Below are positions 27,743 through 37,800 of a stretch of DNA of 49,994 bases, one piece after another; within the stretch, counting starts at the first letter, position 1; each line of letters opens with the position of its first letter. The DNA is from Rikenellaceae bacterium DTU049. Lineage in GTDB: Bacteria; Bacteroidota; Bacteroidia; Bacteroidales; DTU049. The notes below the pieces were generated by a model that did not search any database, was not told the DNA's origin, and saw only the letters and a list, made by a program, of their open reading frames with translations. The stretch spans positions 1 to 49,994 of the forward strand of contig LFTI01000055.1 of assembly GCA_001513285.1 (NCBI GenBank). Direction: 5' to 3'. A program made the translations under genes and the position numbers.

Positions 27743-28483
27743 ATGGAAGAAAAAAAGAATAAACTTATTTCTTTAACTATAACAATATTAGTAGGTATAT
27801 TGATAGTAACTCTATTGTTGATTTTAGGATTTAGAGTTCCTGTACCACCTCCTCCCGAGCAAGGTATAGAAATAGATTTAGGTGGTGGCGGCGGCGGTGG
27901 AGCTCCAATAGAAATCCAACAAGTCATTAATAAAACCATTCAACAATCTTCTACAGAATATGTAACTATTCCTGATGAAGAAGTAGATTATACTGAAACT
28001 GCAACTAAGGATAAACCCAAAATTGTAGAACCTGAGCAACCTGCTCAACCTACTTTAGATCAACGAATTCAAAAATTTCAATTTGGACAAGGTGGCAGTG
28101 GTGGTGGAACAGGTACTGGATCGGGAACTGGTTCTGGTAGCGGTACTGGAAGTGGCATCGGAAGTGGTACAGGCAGCGGTGTAGGACCTGGCAGTGGCGG
28201 CGGTTCAGGACCTGGTTATTCTCTAGCAGGACGTGGAGCTAAATATATTCCTATACCAGATTATTCAGAAGATGATCAAGGTAAAGTAGTAGTGAAAATA
28301 TGGGTTGATAAAGATGGCAATGTTGTTAAAGCACAAGCTGGTTATTTCGGCACTACTATTAGCAATTCAGCTTTATGGAAAAAATGCGAAGAGACTGCTA
28401 TGAGATCTAAATTTTCAAGTGACCCTAATGCCCCTGAAGAGCAGATAGGTACTATCACTTATGTTTTTATTAAAGTAGAATAA
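27743..28483 (+). CDS. tonB: TonB-like energy transducer with Gly/Ser/Thr-rich linker
   Basis: The 246-residue protein has an N-terminal membrane helix (about 8-30), a short Pro run, and two Gly-rich tracts (about 47-53 and a ~43-residue GTGSG-type repeat at 116-158) in place of the classical Pro-Lys linker. It ends with a TonB-like C-terminal domain (GKVVVKIWVDKDGNVVKAQ... GTITYVFIKVE). It links the ExbB/ExbD motor to TonB-dependent outer membrane receptors. Gly-rich linkers are known in Bacteroidota, so the variation is unusual but not unique. Confidence 0.88.
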   Translation: MEEKKNKLISLTITILVGILIVTLLLILGFRVPVPPPPEQGIEIDLGGGGGGGAPIEIQQVINKTIQQSSTEYVTIPDEEVDYTETATKDKPKIVEPEQPAQPTLDQRIQKFQFGQGGSGGGTGTGSGTGSGSGTGSGIGSGTGSGVGPGSGGGSGPGYSLAGRGAKYIPIPDYSEDDQGKVVVKIWVDKDGNVVKAQAGYFGTTISNSALWKKCEETAMRSKFSSDPNAPEEQIGTITYVFIKVE

Positions 28484-28566
28484 TTCTAATAAAATTTTAC
28501 TTATTTCTATTCATTTTATTTTTAAAATTATATATCTTTGCTAAAATTTTTCAAAAAATTATAATT

Positions 28567-30198
28567 ATGAAATCAAAAATTTTTTTAGTTCTTATGATTG
28601 CAATATTATTATTTAGTAATGCATGCAAAAAGAAAACAGATAGCCAAGAGGCAAAATTATCTTTAGATTCTTTAGCTATATATTCTTCTTATGAATTAAA
28701 AACAGATTTATCAATGCTAAATGATTCAGAAAAGCAAGCTATTAAATTAATGATAGAAGCTGCAAATATAATGGATGAATTATTCTGGCAACAGGCTTTT
28801 GGTGATAAAAAATTGATGGATACAATTTCTAATGAAACTTTGAGGCAATATGCTTATATCAATTATGGTCCATGGGACAGACTAAACGATAACAAGCCAT
28901 TTATAAATGGTTATGGTGCTAAACCTGCTGGAGCTAATTTTTATCCTCATGATATGACAAAAGAAGAATTCGAACAATGGCAAGACACTAATAAAACCTC
29001 TCTATATACTATGATTAGACGTGATGAAAATGGTAACCTAAAAGCAATTTTTTATCATGAATATTTTAAAGAACAATTACAACAAGCTGCTAATTTATTA
29101 AATCAAGCAGCAGCATTAATAAAAGACAAAAATTTCTCTAAATATTTATCTCTCAGAGCTCAAGCATTGATTACATCAGATTATCAACCATCAGATATGG
29201 CTTGGTTAGACAGTAAAACATCAAAAATTGAATTTATCGTAGGCCCTATTGAGAACTATGAAGATGGTCTATATGGCTATAAAACCGCATTCGAATCTTT
29301 TGTGTTGATAAAAGATATAGAATGGAGTAAACAATTAGAAAAATATGGAAAATTATTACCAACATTACAAAAATCATTACCTGTAAAAGAAGAATATAAA
29401 AAAGAAGTGCCAGGCTCTCTAGGAGATATTAATGTATATGATGCTATTTACTATGCTGGCGATTGCAATGCTGGGAGTAAAACTATAGCTATAAATTTAC
29501 CTAATGATGAAGACGTGCAACTAAAAAAAGGTACTCGTAAGCTACAACTTAAAAATGTTATGCAAGCAAAATTTGATTTAATTGTTATTCCTATTTCAGA
29601 ACTATTATTAGATAAAAGCATTGTTTCAAATGTAACTTTTAACACCTTTTTCCAAAACGTGATGTTTCATGAAGTAGCTCACGGATTAGGCATTAAAAAT
29701 ACTATCAATAATAATGGTACTGTGAGAGAAGCTCTAAAAGAGCTATATAGCCCAATAGAAGAAGCTAAAGCAGATATTACTGGTCTATTTCTAGTTCAAA
29801 AGTTAAGAGATATGGGCGAAATAACTGATGGTAAATTAGAAGAAAATTATGCTTCTTTTGTAGCTAGTATCTTTAGATCTATAAGGTTTGGTGCTGCTAG
29901 CGCTCATGGTATAGCTAATATGCTAGAATTTAACTTCCTACTAGATGAAGGCGCAATCACCAAAAATAATGAAGGAAAATATACTATTGATTTTGAAAAA
30001 ATGAAAAATGCAGTTTCTAAAATGACAGAAAAAATCATTACAATTCAAGCTAATGGCGATTATGATGCTGCTAAAAAATGGATTGACGAAAAAGGTAAAA
30101 TAAGTGCTGATTTACAAAAAGATCTAAATAAATTAAATGAATCTAAAATACCTGTAGATATTGTTTTTCAACAAGGTTTAGATGTTTTAGGATTATAA
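28567..30198 (+). CDS. M49-like zinc metallopeptidase, lipoprotein
   Basis: The 543-residue protein starts with a lipoprotein signal peptide: LLFSNAC gives the lipobox Cys at residue 20. It carries a zinc-binding motif HEVAHGLG (H368, E369, H372) and, about 25 residues later, EEAKAD (near E398/E399), resembling the HEXXGH...EEXRAE arrangement of dipeptidyl-peptidase III (M49). Here the first motif reads HEXXH rather than HEXXGH. The M49-like group is a good fold guess; the peptide substrates are unknown. gpsA follows about 90 bases later on the same strand. Confidence 0.8.
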   Translation: MKSKIFLVLMIAILLFSNACKKKTDSQEAKLSLDSLAIYSSYELKTDLSMLNDSEKQAIKLMIEAANIMDELFWQQAFGDKKLMDTISNETLRQYAYINYGPWDRLNDNKPFINGYGAKPAGANFYPHDMTKEEFEQWQDTNKTSLYTMIRRDENGNLKAIFYHEYFKEQLQQAANLLNQAAALIKDKNFSKYLSLRAQALITSDYQPSDMAWLDSKTSKIEFIVGPIENYEDGLYGYKTAFESFVLIKDIEWSKQLEKYGKLLPTLQKSLPVKEEYKKEVPGSLGDINVYDAIYYAGDCNAGSKTIAINLPNDEDVQLKKGTRKLQLKNVMQAKFDLIVIPISELLLDKSIVSNVTFNTFFQNVMFHEVAHGLGIKNTINNNGTVREALKELYSPIEEAKADITGLFLVQKLRDMGEITDGKLEENYASFVASIFRSIRFGAASAHGIANMLEFNFLLDEGAITKNNEGKYTIDFEKMKNAVSKMTEKIITIQANGDYDAAKKWIDEKGKISADLQKDLNKLNESKIPVDIVFQQGLDVLGL

Positions 30199-30287
30199 TT
30201 TACCTTTTTTTACTTTATAAATTTTATATATGAAAATTATCAATCATATTTAATTTTTATAAAAGCAGTAATCATTTAAATTTTATT

Positions 30288-31289
30288 ATGAAAAAACAAG
30301 TAGGATTAATTGGTTATGGGAGCATGGCTACAGCTCTTGCTAAAGTATTAACTGATAATTTAGTTAAAATTAATTGGATAATTACCAATCCAGATGTACT
30401 AGAATCTATGCAAACACACAACCATAATTTTAAATATTTACCATATTTAGATTTTGATTTAAATAAAATAAATTTATACTCCGATTTAGAAAGTGGCATA
30501 GCAGAAAGTGATATTTTATTTATCTCTATTCCTGCTGCCTTCCTAGATAATGTATTATCAAAAATAGATAAAAGTTTATTTAAAAATAAAAAAATTGTAG
30601 TTGCTATTAAAGGTTTAATACCAGAAAAAAATCTACCCTTACATAAATATTTTGAACAAGTCATAGGAATACCATTAACAGACTATTTAGCTATTTTAGG
30701 ACCATCTCATGCTGAGGAAATAGTTATGGAACATTATACTCATCTGAGTCTAGTGTCTAAAAACCCAGAAATGTATGAAACTATTTATCCTTTTCTAGAC
30801 TCCTATTTTTTACATTTAGAATATGATGCAAATCTAGAATTAGCAGAATATGCAGCTGTAGTTAAAAATATATATTCTATCCTCACAGGTATGTGTATAG
30901 GCTATGGATTAGGTGATAATTTTTTAAGCATTTTAGTTACTAATATTAATAAAGAGATGAAAGATTTTCTGAAATATTTAAAAAGTGATGTGGATGTGGA
31001 CCTCTTGCAGCCAATATATTTAGGAGATTTATTAGTAACTGCCTACAGCCAATTTTCGCGTAATAGATCTTTTGGCATTTTGCTAGGTAAAGGATATTCT
31101 TTAGAATATTCAAAAATTGAAATGAAACAAATAGTAGAAGGCTATTATGGCACTTTGACTTTAGCTAATATTTTAGGGAATGATATTAATAAATTCCCCT
31201 TCATATCCATAGTTTATAAAGTAATAAGTGAACAAAGCCAAGCTAGACGAGAAATTAATAATATAGTGAAAATTTTGTGGGAAAAATAA
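30288..31289 (+). CDS. gpsA: Glycerol-3-phosphate dehydrogenase (NAD(P)+)
   Basis: The 333-residue protein begins with a Rossmann loop VGLIGYGSMATALAKVL and has family blocks VVAIKGLIP, LGPSHAEEI and the catalytic-lysine region AEYAAVVKNIYSILTGM. It makes sn-glycerol-3-phosphate for phospholipid synthesis in the cytoplasm. Length is normal. Possibly transcribed with the upstream lipoprotein gene or from its own promoter. Confidence 0.93.
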   Translation: MKKQVGLIGYGSMATALAKVLTDNLVKINWIITNPDVLESMQTHNHNFKYLPYLDFDLNKINLYSDLESGIAESDILFISIPAAFLDNVLSKIDKSLFKNKKIVVAIKGLIPEKNLPLHKYFEQVIGIPLTDYLAILGPSHAEEIVMEHYTHLSLVSKNPEMYETIYPFLDSYFLHLEYDANLELAEYAAVVKNIYSILTGMCIGYGLGDNFLSILVTNINKEMKDFLKYLKSDVDVDLLQPIYLGDLLVTAYSQFSRNRSFGILLGKGYSLEYSKIEMKQIVEGYYGTLTLANILGNDINKFPFISIVYKVISEQSQARREINNIVKILWEK

Positions 31290-31402
31290 TATATCGAAAA
31301 AACCCCACTACGCTTAAATTTTATTTTAGTATTATTAGATAGTTAAAAAAATCAATATAAACTTTTCACAGTCAAATCTTATAATTTATTTTAATTTAAC
31401 AT

Positions 31403-31606
31403 TTATTTCCTGTTTTGATAATAATCGATAAATCTTTCTATTGACCTATCATATGTTTGCTCGATATCATCAGAAAAAAAACAGGCGGGCACTTCATCCA
31501 TATCCAGATGATAACGTAAACAATCACAACAAATACCTTTACGAGGGCAAGGTTCATAAGTACAATTACAATAAGATTTATTCTTATCAATATTACAAGT
31601 TCTCAT
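31403..31606 (-). CDS. Small cysteine-rich protein, DUF6485-like
   Basis: The 67-residue protein contains eight Cys in the pattern TCNIDKNKSYCNCTYEPCPRK, then ICCDC and ACFF, a likely metal- or cluster-binding fold seen in small DUF6485 proteins of anaerobes. No function is known. It follows trmD by 13 bases and is probably the last gene of that operon. Confidence 0.85.
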   Translation of the reverse strand: MRTCNIDKNKSYCNCTYEPCPRKGICCDCLRYHLDMDEVPACFFSDDIEQTYDRSIERFIDYYQNRK

Positions 31607-31619
31607 ATAAATTATTTTT

Positions 31620-32297
31620 TTATTTATTTTTTAAATTATTTTTTCTTTTTTGAGTTTTTTCAATGGCTTTTTCTAAATTCCATTTTTCAATAGCTTGATG
31701 ATTACCAGATTTTAGTATTTCAGGTATTTTATGACCTCTAAAATTTTCTGGACGAGTATATACAGGATGAGATAGTAAGCCATCCTGAAAAGAATCTGTA
31801 AGCGCAGATTGTGCATCTCCTATAGCCCCAGGAATTAGCCTAATAACAGCATCAACTAAAACCATAGCAGGTAATTCACCACCACTTAAAACATATTCAC
31901 CAATAGAAATTTCTTTAGTAACATAAATATCCCTAACTCTCTGGTCTACTCCTTTATAATGACCACAAAGTAAAATAATATTATCTAACAAACTTAGTTT
32001 ATTAGCCATAGATTGAGAAAAAGTTTCTCCATCTGGAGTCAAAAAAATTATTTCATCATAAGATCTTTGAGATCTGAGCCATTCTATGGCATTAGCAATA
32101 GGTTCTATCATCATAACCATTCCTGGTTCGCCACCATAGGGATAGTCATCTACGCGCTTATGTTTATCATTACTAAAATCTCTTATATTATGAATATAAA
32201 TCTCTACCAAGCCCTTATTTTTTGCTCTTTTAATAATAGATTCATTAAAAGGACTTGTAAACATTTCTGGAAATAATGTCAGTATATCAATTCTCAT
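31620..32297 (-). CDS. trmD: tRNA (guanine37-N1)-methyltransferase
   Basis: The 225-residue SPOUT methyltransferase begins MRIDILTLFPEMFTSPF and shows the knotted-fold motifs LLCGHYKGVDQRV, EISIGEYVLSGGE and PVYTRPENFRG. It methylates G37 of several tRNAs, preventing frameshifting. It lies 5 bases downstream of the deoxynucleoside kinase gene and upstream of the Cys-rich small gene. Confidence 0.96.
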   Translation of the reverse strand: MRIDILTLFPEMFTSPFNESIIKRAKNKGLVEIYIHNIRDFSNDKHKRVDDYPYGGEPGMVMMIEPIANAIEWLRSQRSYDEIIFLTPDGETFSQSMANKLSLLDNIILLCGHYKGVDQRVRDIYVTKEISIGEYVLSGGELPAMVLVDAVIRLIPGAIGDAQSALTDSFQDGLLSHPVYTRPENFRGHKIPEILKSGNHQAIEKWNLEKAIEKTQKRKNNLKNK

Positions 32298-32302
32298 AGT
32301 TT

Positions 32303-32920
32303 TTAGAATAACCCAAAAAGTTCAGCATTTATCAAATTAATAACCACACCTAAATCTTCTGGATTGTGCAAAAAATCTTTGTTATCAACATTTATAATTA
32401 GTTTTTTACCAAGATTATAGTTATTAATCCAATTTTCATATTTTTTATTTAAACTTTGTAGATAATCTATACGTATAGAAGTTTCATATTCTCTACCCCT
32501 TATCTGTATTTGCTTTACAAGAGTAGAAACATCAGCTTGCAAATAAATTAATAAATCTGGAGGTCTCAAAAAAGAAGTCATTAAATCGAATAAATCTCTA
32601 TAAGTTTTGAAATCTATCTCATCCATCAAACCCATTTCGTAAAGATTAAGAGCAAAAATATGAGCATCTTCATATATAGTACGATCTTGAATTACATTTA
32701 ATTGTTGCTTTTGAATATTAACAACTTGGCTAAACCTACTATTAAGAAAATATATCTGCAAATTAAAAGACCATCGTTTCATATCATTATAGAAATTTTC
32801 GAGATAAGGATTAGTATCTACATCTTCGTAAAGAGCAACTAACTTAAAATGTTTAGAAAGGAGCTCTGTTAGAGTAGTTTTACCACTTCCGATATTGCCC
32901 GCAATAGCTATATGTAACAT
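32303..32920 (-). CDS. Deoxynucleoside kinase
   Basis: The 205-residue protein starts HIAIAGNIGSGKTTLTELL with a P-loop (8-16), then QDRTIYEDAHIF carrying the DR-type motif, and a lid segment QIRGREYE, as in the deoxyadenosine/deoxyguanosine kinase family. It phosphorylates deoxynucleosides for salvage; purine versus pyrimidine preference cannot be told. First gene of the trmD operon. Confidence 0.92.
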   Translation of the reverse strand: MLHIAIAGNIGSGKTTLTELLSKHFKLVALYEDVDTNPYLENFYNDMKRWSFNLQIYFLNSRFSQVVNIQKQQLNVIQDRTIYEDAHIFALNLYEMGLMDEIDFKTYRDLFDLMTSFLRPPDLLIYLQADVSTLVKQIQIRGREYETSIRIDYLQSLNKKYENWINNYNLGKKLIINVDNKDFLHNPEDLGVVINLINAELFGLF

Positions 32921-32992
32921 AAAAAAATATTTTAAATGTAAAGTTAATATAATTTTTCAAATAAAGGGATAAAATAAACGAAAAATATTTAA

Positions 32993-34112
32993 GTGGAAAG
33001 AAGTAATATTAATATGTTATACTTTAAATATCTTATTATTTCAATTAAATTTATTAATTTTGTTAAAATTTTATAATTATGAAAGAATTATTAGAAAACA
33101 TCGATAAATACTTGGCTCTACCTAAGGATCACAAACGTGATTTTCTGGATGAGCTATATCAATATCTCGTCAATAACAATGCTACAGCAGTAGATTATCA
33201 AAAAGTAAAAATTCAATCTACCGCAGCCATATGTCCAGACTGCAAAAGCGAGAATGTCATAAGAGCGGGAAAAAGAAATGGTAGACAAGTTTATAAATGT
33301 AAAACTTGCGGTTATCAATTCCGAGAAACTGCTCGCACCTTTGTCTATCGCATGAGAAAGTATCCATTAATGCTAGACTACATGAGATGTATGCTCGAGG
33401 GTAAAAGTTTGCGTGCGTGTGCTGATGAGGTTGGCATTTGTCTAAAAACCAGCTTCGAATGGCGACACAAAATATTAGCTGCAATAAGAGCATTAGAAGG
33501 TGGTATAAGCTTCTCTGGTATAGTGGAAGCTGATGAACTGCTAATGAATTATTCAGAAAAAGGTAGAAAATTTAAAAGCAAAGAAGAATATCGACGAGCT
33601 AAAAAGAAAAAACATCCCAAAGTAGCAGTATTAGTAGTTACAGACAGAGAAGGCAATTTACTTTTCAAACAAGTTGGAGAGAAAAAAATAAAAAATGAGC
33701 AATTGAGAGAAGAGCTGAAGAATAGATTGTCTAATAGTAATCTGATATGTGTGAAGCCAAAGAAAGAGTTTAGAAAAGCAGTTAAGAGTTTACAAAGTAA
33801 AAAGGTCATAGTAAACAAAAGACAAATTAAACGAGGGATATATAGTGTAAAGATAGTAGAAAGCAAAATAAGTGATTTTAAAACGTGGTTGAGTAGATTT
33901 CATGGAGTAGCTACGAAGTACTTGCAAAGCTACCTAATGTGGTTTGTGATAATGAATAAGTACTTAAAAGAGTTGATAGAATCTGACATTGGCAGACTGC
34001 TGAACTTGTCATCGCACGATAGATGGGCGTGGGACAAGTATAGAGAGATAATAAATCAAAGATATTATTAACATACTGTAAAGTATAACAAAAATTTGAT
34101 ACTTCTTAACCT
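32993..34112 (+). mobile_element. Putative IS1595-like element, copy 2, with imperfect inverted ends
   Basis: A perfect inverted pair flanks the transposase gene: TGTTATACTTTA at 33015-33026 and its complement at 34079-34090. At the same 11-base distance outward on both sides lies AAGAAGT (32998-33004; complement at 34101-34107). The collinear spacing makes terminal inverted repeats likely. No 8-bp target duplication could be found, so exact ends are uncertain. Confidence 0.5.
33079..34071 (+). CDS. IS1595-family-like transposase, second catalytic Asp replaced (copy 2)
   Basis: The 330-residue protein has a zinc ribbon (CPDC at 52-55, CKTC at 74-77), LRACADEVGICLKTSFEWRH, and a DDE-like core with the canonical EADE (150-153, D152) and GVATKYLQSY. 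In copy 1 position 226 is Asp (ICSD); here it is Lys (ICVK), and the downstream His region is also replaced (VESKISDF). It is collinear with the gene at 9390 but clearly diverged. The frame is open and a TAATTTTG box (33055-33062) lies 16 bases before the ATG. It may be a decaying transposase or a co-opted protein. Confidence 0.82.
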   Translation: MKELLENIDKYLALPKDHKRDFLDELYQYLVNNNATAVDYQKVKIQSTAAICPDCKSENVIRAGKRNGRQVYKCKTCGYQFRETARTFVYRMRKYPLMLDYMRCMLEGKSLRACADEVGICLKTSFEWRHKILAAIRALEGGISFSGIVEADELLMNYSEKGRKFKSKEEYRRAKKKKHPKVAVLVVTDREGNLLFKQVGEKKIKNEQLREELKNRLSNSNLICVKPKKEFRKAVKSLQSKKVIVNKRQIKRGIYSVKIVESKISDFKTWLSRFHGVATKYLQSYLMWFVIMNKYLKELIESDIGRLLNLSSHDRWAWDKYREIINQRYY

Positions 34113-34236
34113 CACCCCTATTCTATTACTTATTAAATTCGAAAAAACATTAATATTTTTTTGTAAAAGTTTTTTATCCCCCTCTATCCTTAATCTCAAC
34201 GTATTTTATATATATTCTAATTGATAATCGTTTTGT

Positions 34237-34262
34237 AAACTAATTTTTTTAATTAGTTTTTT
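34237..34262 (+). terminator. Hairpin terminator between transposase copy 2 and the dehydrogenase fragment
   Basis: AAACTAATT (34237-34245) and AATTAGTTT (34251-34259) form a perfect 9-bp stem with a T loop, followed by T residues. The minus-strand dehydrogenase fragment's stop codon lies inside the stem. It best serves plus-strand transcripts. Confidence 0.5.
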
Positions 34263-34756
34263 ATTAATCCTTTTATTGTTTCATTATTAATATATCGTTT
34301 TACGTTTGTTGCAGCTTGTTTTGCTCCATCTACTAAACTATTCGGTACTACAGATGAATTGTGTGGTGAACCAAGAAAATTGGGTAATTCAAAAAATGGA
34401 TAATGTATCTCAAATTTACCATATTTGAATGGTTCTATCCACCATGCGTCTATGCCTGCACTGAATTCTGGATGGGTACTTAAATGTTCATAAAGATCCT
34501 TTTCGATTATAATATCACCCCTAGCTACATTTATTAATATGGCATCAGATTTCATAAGTTCAAGTTCTCTTTTCCCTATTAGTCCTTGTGTTTCTTTATT
34601 CAATGGTATAGATATAAGTAAAATAACAGAATTTTTTAAAACAAAATCTATATCGTTTAGAATGTTATTAAATACAGATTTTTCTTCATCTGAAGCGTGA
34701 TAAGACATAGCAATATTGTGTGTCATTTTTTTATACAAATATAAAACTTTTATCAA
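34253..34756 (-). pseudogene. 2-hydroxyacid dehydrogenase, N-terminally truncated remnant
   Basis: The 167-residue frame contains only the C-terminal part of a D-isomer-specific 2-hydroxyacid dehydrogenase: LLISIPLNKETQGLIG, INVARGDIIIE (catalytic-region Arg), and FLGSPHNS with the catalytic His. The N-terminal substrate domain and the Rossmann GxGxxG are missing. The true start may be the Met at 34726. It lies between the transposase copy 2 element and mfd, suggesting loss of the 5' half by insertion or deletion. Confidence 0.75.
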
Positions 34757-34837
34757 TAATTATTATTTCTTATTAAAATCATATTTCCATAGGGAATATG
34801 ATTTTATTTTTTCCATAGAATTTACTAATTTTGTAAT

Positions 34838-37800
34838 ATGAATAATAAGATAGAGGATTTTTTTAGTAAAGAGAATAAAAATCCTGCTTTTAATGAATTA
34901 TTTAAATCAATTGCTAAGTTTCAAAATATCCAGTTATCTCAAGTAGCAGGTGCCTTTTCGTCGGTAATAGTTTTAATTTTTTATAAAAAATTATTAAATC
35001 AACAAGGTATTTTTATCGCCAATAATAAAGATGAAGCATTACAGATATATAATAATCTGGATTATTGGATTGAGCAATTGCAGATAACTGATAAATTAAA
35101 ACTTTTTTATCTACCATCAAGTTTTAGAAATTTTGATGCTTTTACAATTGTAACTTCTAATGAGTCAATGAGATTGCGTTGTTCTGAACAATTGAATAAT
35201 GCTAAGTCATCTTCGTTAATTATTTCTTATCCAGAAGCTATTGTCGAAAAAATACCTAAATCTTCCCACATTATAGAACATACTACTAAGATAAAAGTTG
35301 GTGAAAACATTGATCTGGATTTTCTCATCGAGCTATTATTAGATTACGGTTATGTAGAGGTAGACTATGTGTATGAGCCTGGTCAATTTGCTAGACGTGG
35401 AGCTATATGTGATGTATTTTCTTTTGATGCTGATGAGCCTTATCGTTTATTATTTAATGACGAAAAACTATCACATATTAAACTTGTCGATGCTGCCTCG
35501 CAAATGAGCACTAGAGAATTATTCAGTATCAATCTAATGAGTTCATTAGATGATATTAATGATGATAAAGTTTCTATTTTAAGTTTAGTGAAAAATCATA
35601 TAATTTGGACTGATAATCTTGATATAATTCTAAATAATTTAGAAGCTTTTTATTATAGTCTACCTGAAGAGATGGTTGATTATTTTGTTGATTTTGATGA
35701 GTTTACCCAACAATTAAAAACTCTAAAGAAGATTAATTTTTCTAAAGACACATATGCCAATAAAGATATTTTAATATCATTTAACGTAAAAGCATTGCCT
35801 ATTTTCCCTAAAGTTTTAAAAGATTTCTATGATTTTTGTAAAGAAAAAATAGAAAATGGATATACTATTCATTTCACTAGTCCACACTATCCTGCATGGG
35901 AACGCATGCAAACTATATTAGATGATATGGATATAGAGTATAATGCAGAAATATCACCTCTGATTCATTATCTACCTACTGTATTTAATGAAGGTTTTAT
36001 CGATGATGATACGAAACAAATCATTATTCCAGAGCATCAACTTTTTAAAAAATATTTAAAACCTAGATTACTTAATAAAATTGAAAAAAGGAAAGTTGCC
36101 GATTTAGAAGAGATGATGGAATTGCAACCTGGTGATTTCATAGTACATGTGCAGTATGGTATAGGGCGTTTTGCTGGATTAGAACAATTAGAAATTAATG
36201 GTAATAAGCAGGAAGTACTAAAATTGATGTTTAAGGACGATGATGTTTTGTATCTGAGCATACAATCTATGCATAAAATCACTAAATATGTAGGATCTGA
36301 TTCTAATCCACCTACACTTAGCAAACTGGGAAGTGTAATTTGGCAAAATAAAAAAAATAAGCTAAAGAAACATATCAAAGATATTGCTAGAGAGCTAATA
36401 AAATTATATGCTCAAAGAAAAACTATGCAAGGTTTCTCTTTTCAAAAAGATAATTATTTGCAAATAGAACTAGAGTCTAGCTTTGAATATGAAGACACTC
36501 CCGATCAATTAATTGCTACAGAGGAAGTGAAAAAAGACATGGAGAGCAGCTATCCTATGGATAGATTAATATGTGGTGATGTGGGCTTTGGTAAAACAGA
36601 GATTGCTGTTAGAGCAGCATTCAAAGCTGCATTGGATGGTAAACAAACAGCTATTCTAGTGCCTACAACTATTTTAGCTTTTCAGCATTATATGACTTTC
36701 TCAGACAGACTAAAAGATCTACCAGTAACTGTGGATTTTATAAATCGTTTTCGTACAAGCAAAGAACAAAAAGAAATCTTAAAACAATTAGCCGAAGGTA
36801 AAATAGACATTATCATTGGTACTCATAGATTACTAAGCAATGATGTTAAATTTCATGATTTAGGTCTTTTGGTTATCGATGAAGAGCAAAAATTTGGTGT
36901 GGTTGCTAAAGAAAAAATAAGACAATTAAAAGCAAATGTAGATACTCTGTATCTATCTGCTACTCCTATACCTCGTACACTTCAGATGTCTCTGATGGGC
37001 GCTAGAGATATTAGTGTTCTTAGAACTCCACCACCTAATAGACAACCTATTCATACTGAAGTGAGAACTTTCGATGCTAATTTTATTAAAAATGCTATAG
37101 AAAGTGAATTAGAACGTGGCGGACAAGTTTTTTTTGTACATAATAAAATTGGTACTATTGCTGATATTGCAAATTTGATACAAAATATAGTGCCTACTGC
37201 ACGTGTTGGTATAGCTCATGGTCGCATGAAAGCTGAAGAAATAGAAACTGTTATTATGGCTTTTCTAGAAAGAGAAATAGATGTGTTAGTGGCTACTACT
37301 ATCATAGAGTCTGGCATAGATATGCCGCTAGCTAATACAATTTTTATAAATGATGGTCAAAATTTTGGTTTAAGCGATTTACATCAATTGCGTGGTAGAG
37401 TTGGGCGTAGAAATCAAAAAGCTTTTTGCTATATTCTCATTCCACCAGCTACATTTCTATCTACAGTTTCTCAAAAAAGATTAAAAACTATTGAAGAATT
37501 TAGTGATTTAGGAGCTGGCTTTTCAGTAGCTATAAAAGATTTAGAAATCCGTGGTGCGGGCTCTATTTTTGGAGCAGAACAGAGTGGTTTCATAGAGGAT
37601 GTGGGCTATGAAATGTATCAAAAAGTTCTAGATGAAGCTCTAATAGAGCTTCGCCAAGAAATGAATTTACCTATTAATGAAAAAGATTTAAATATCCCAT
37701 CATCTGAGATAACTATTGATACAGATCGCAGTATTTTAATTCCTGAATTTTATGTGCCTACTAGTCTAGAACGTATTAAATTATATAGAGAATTAAATGA

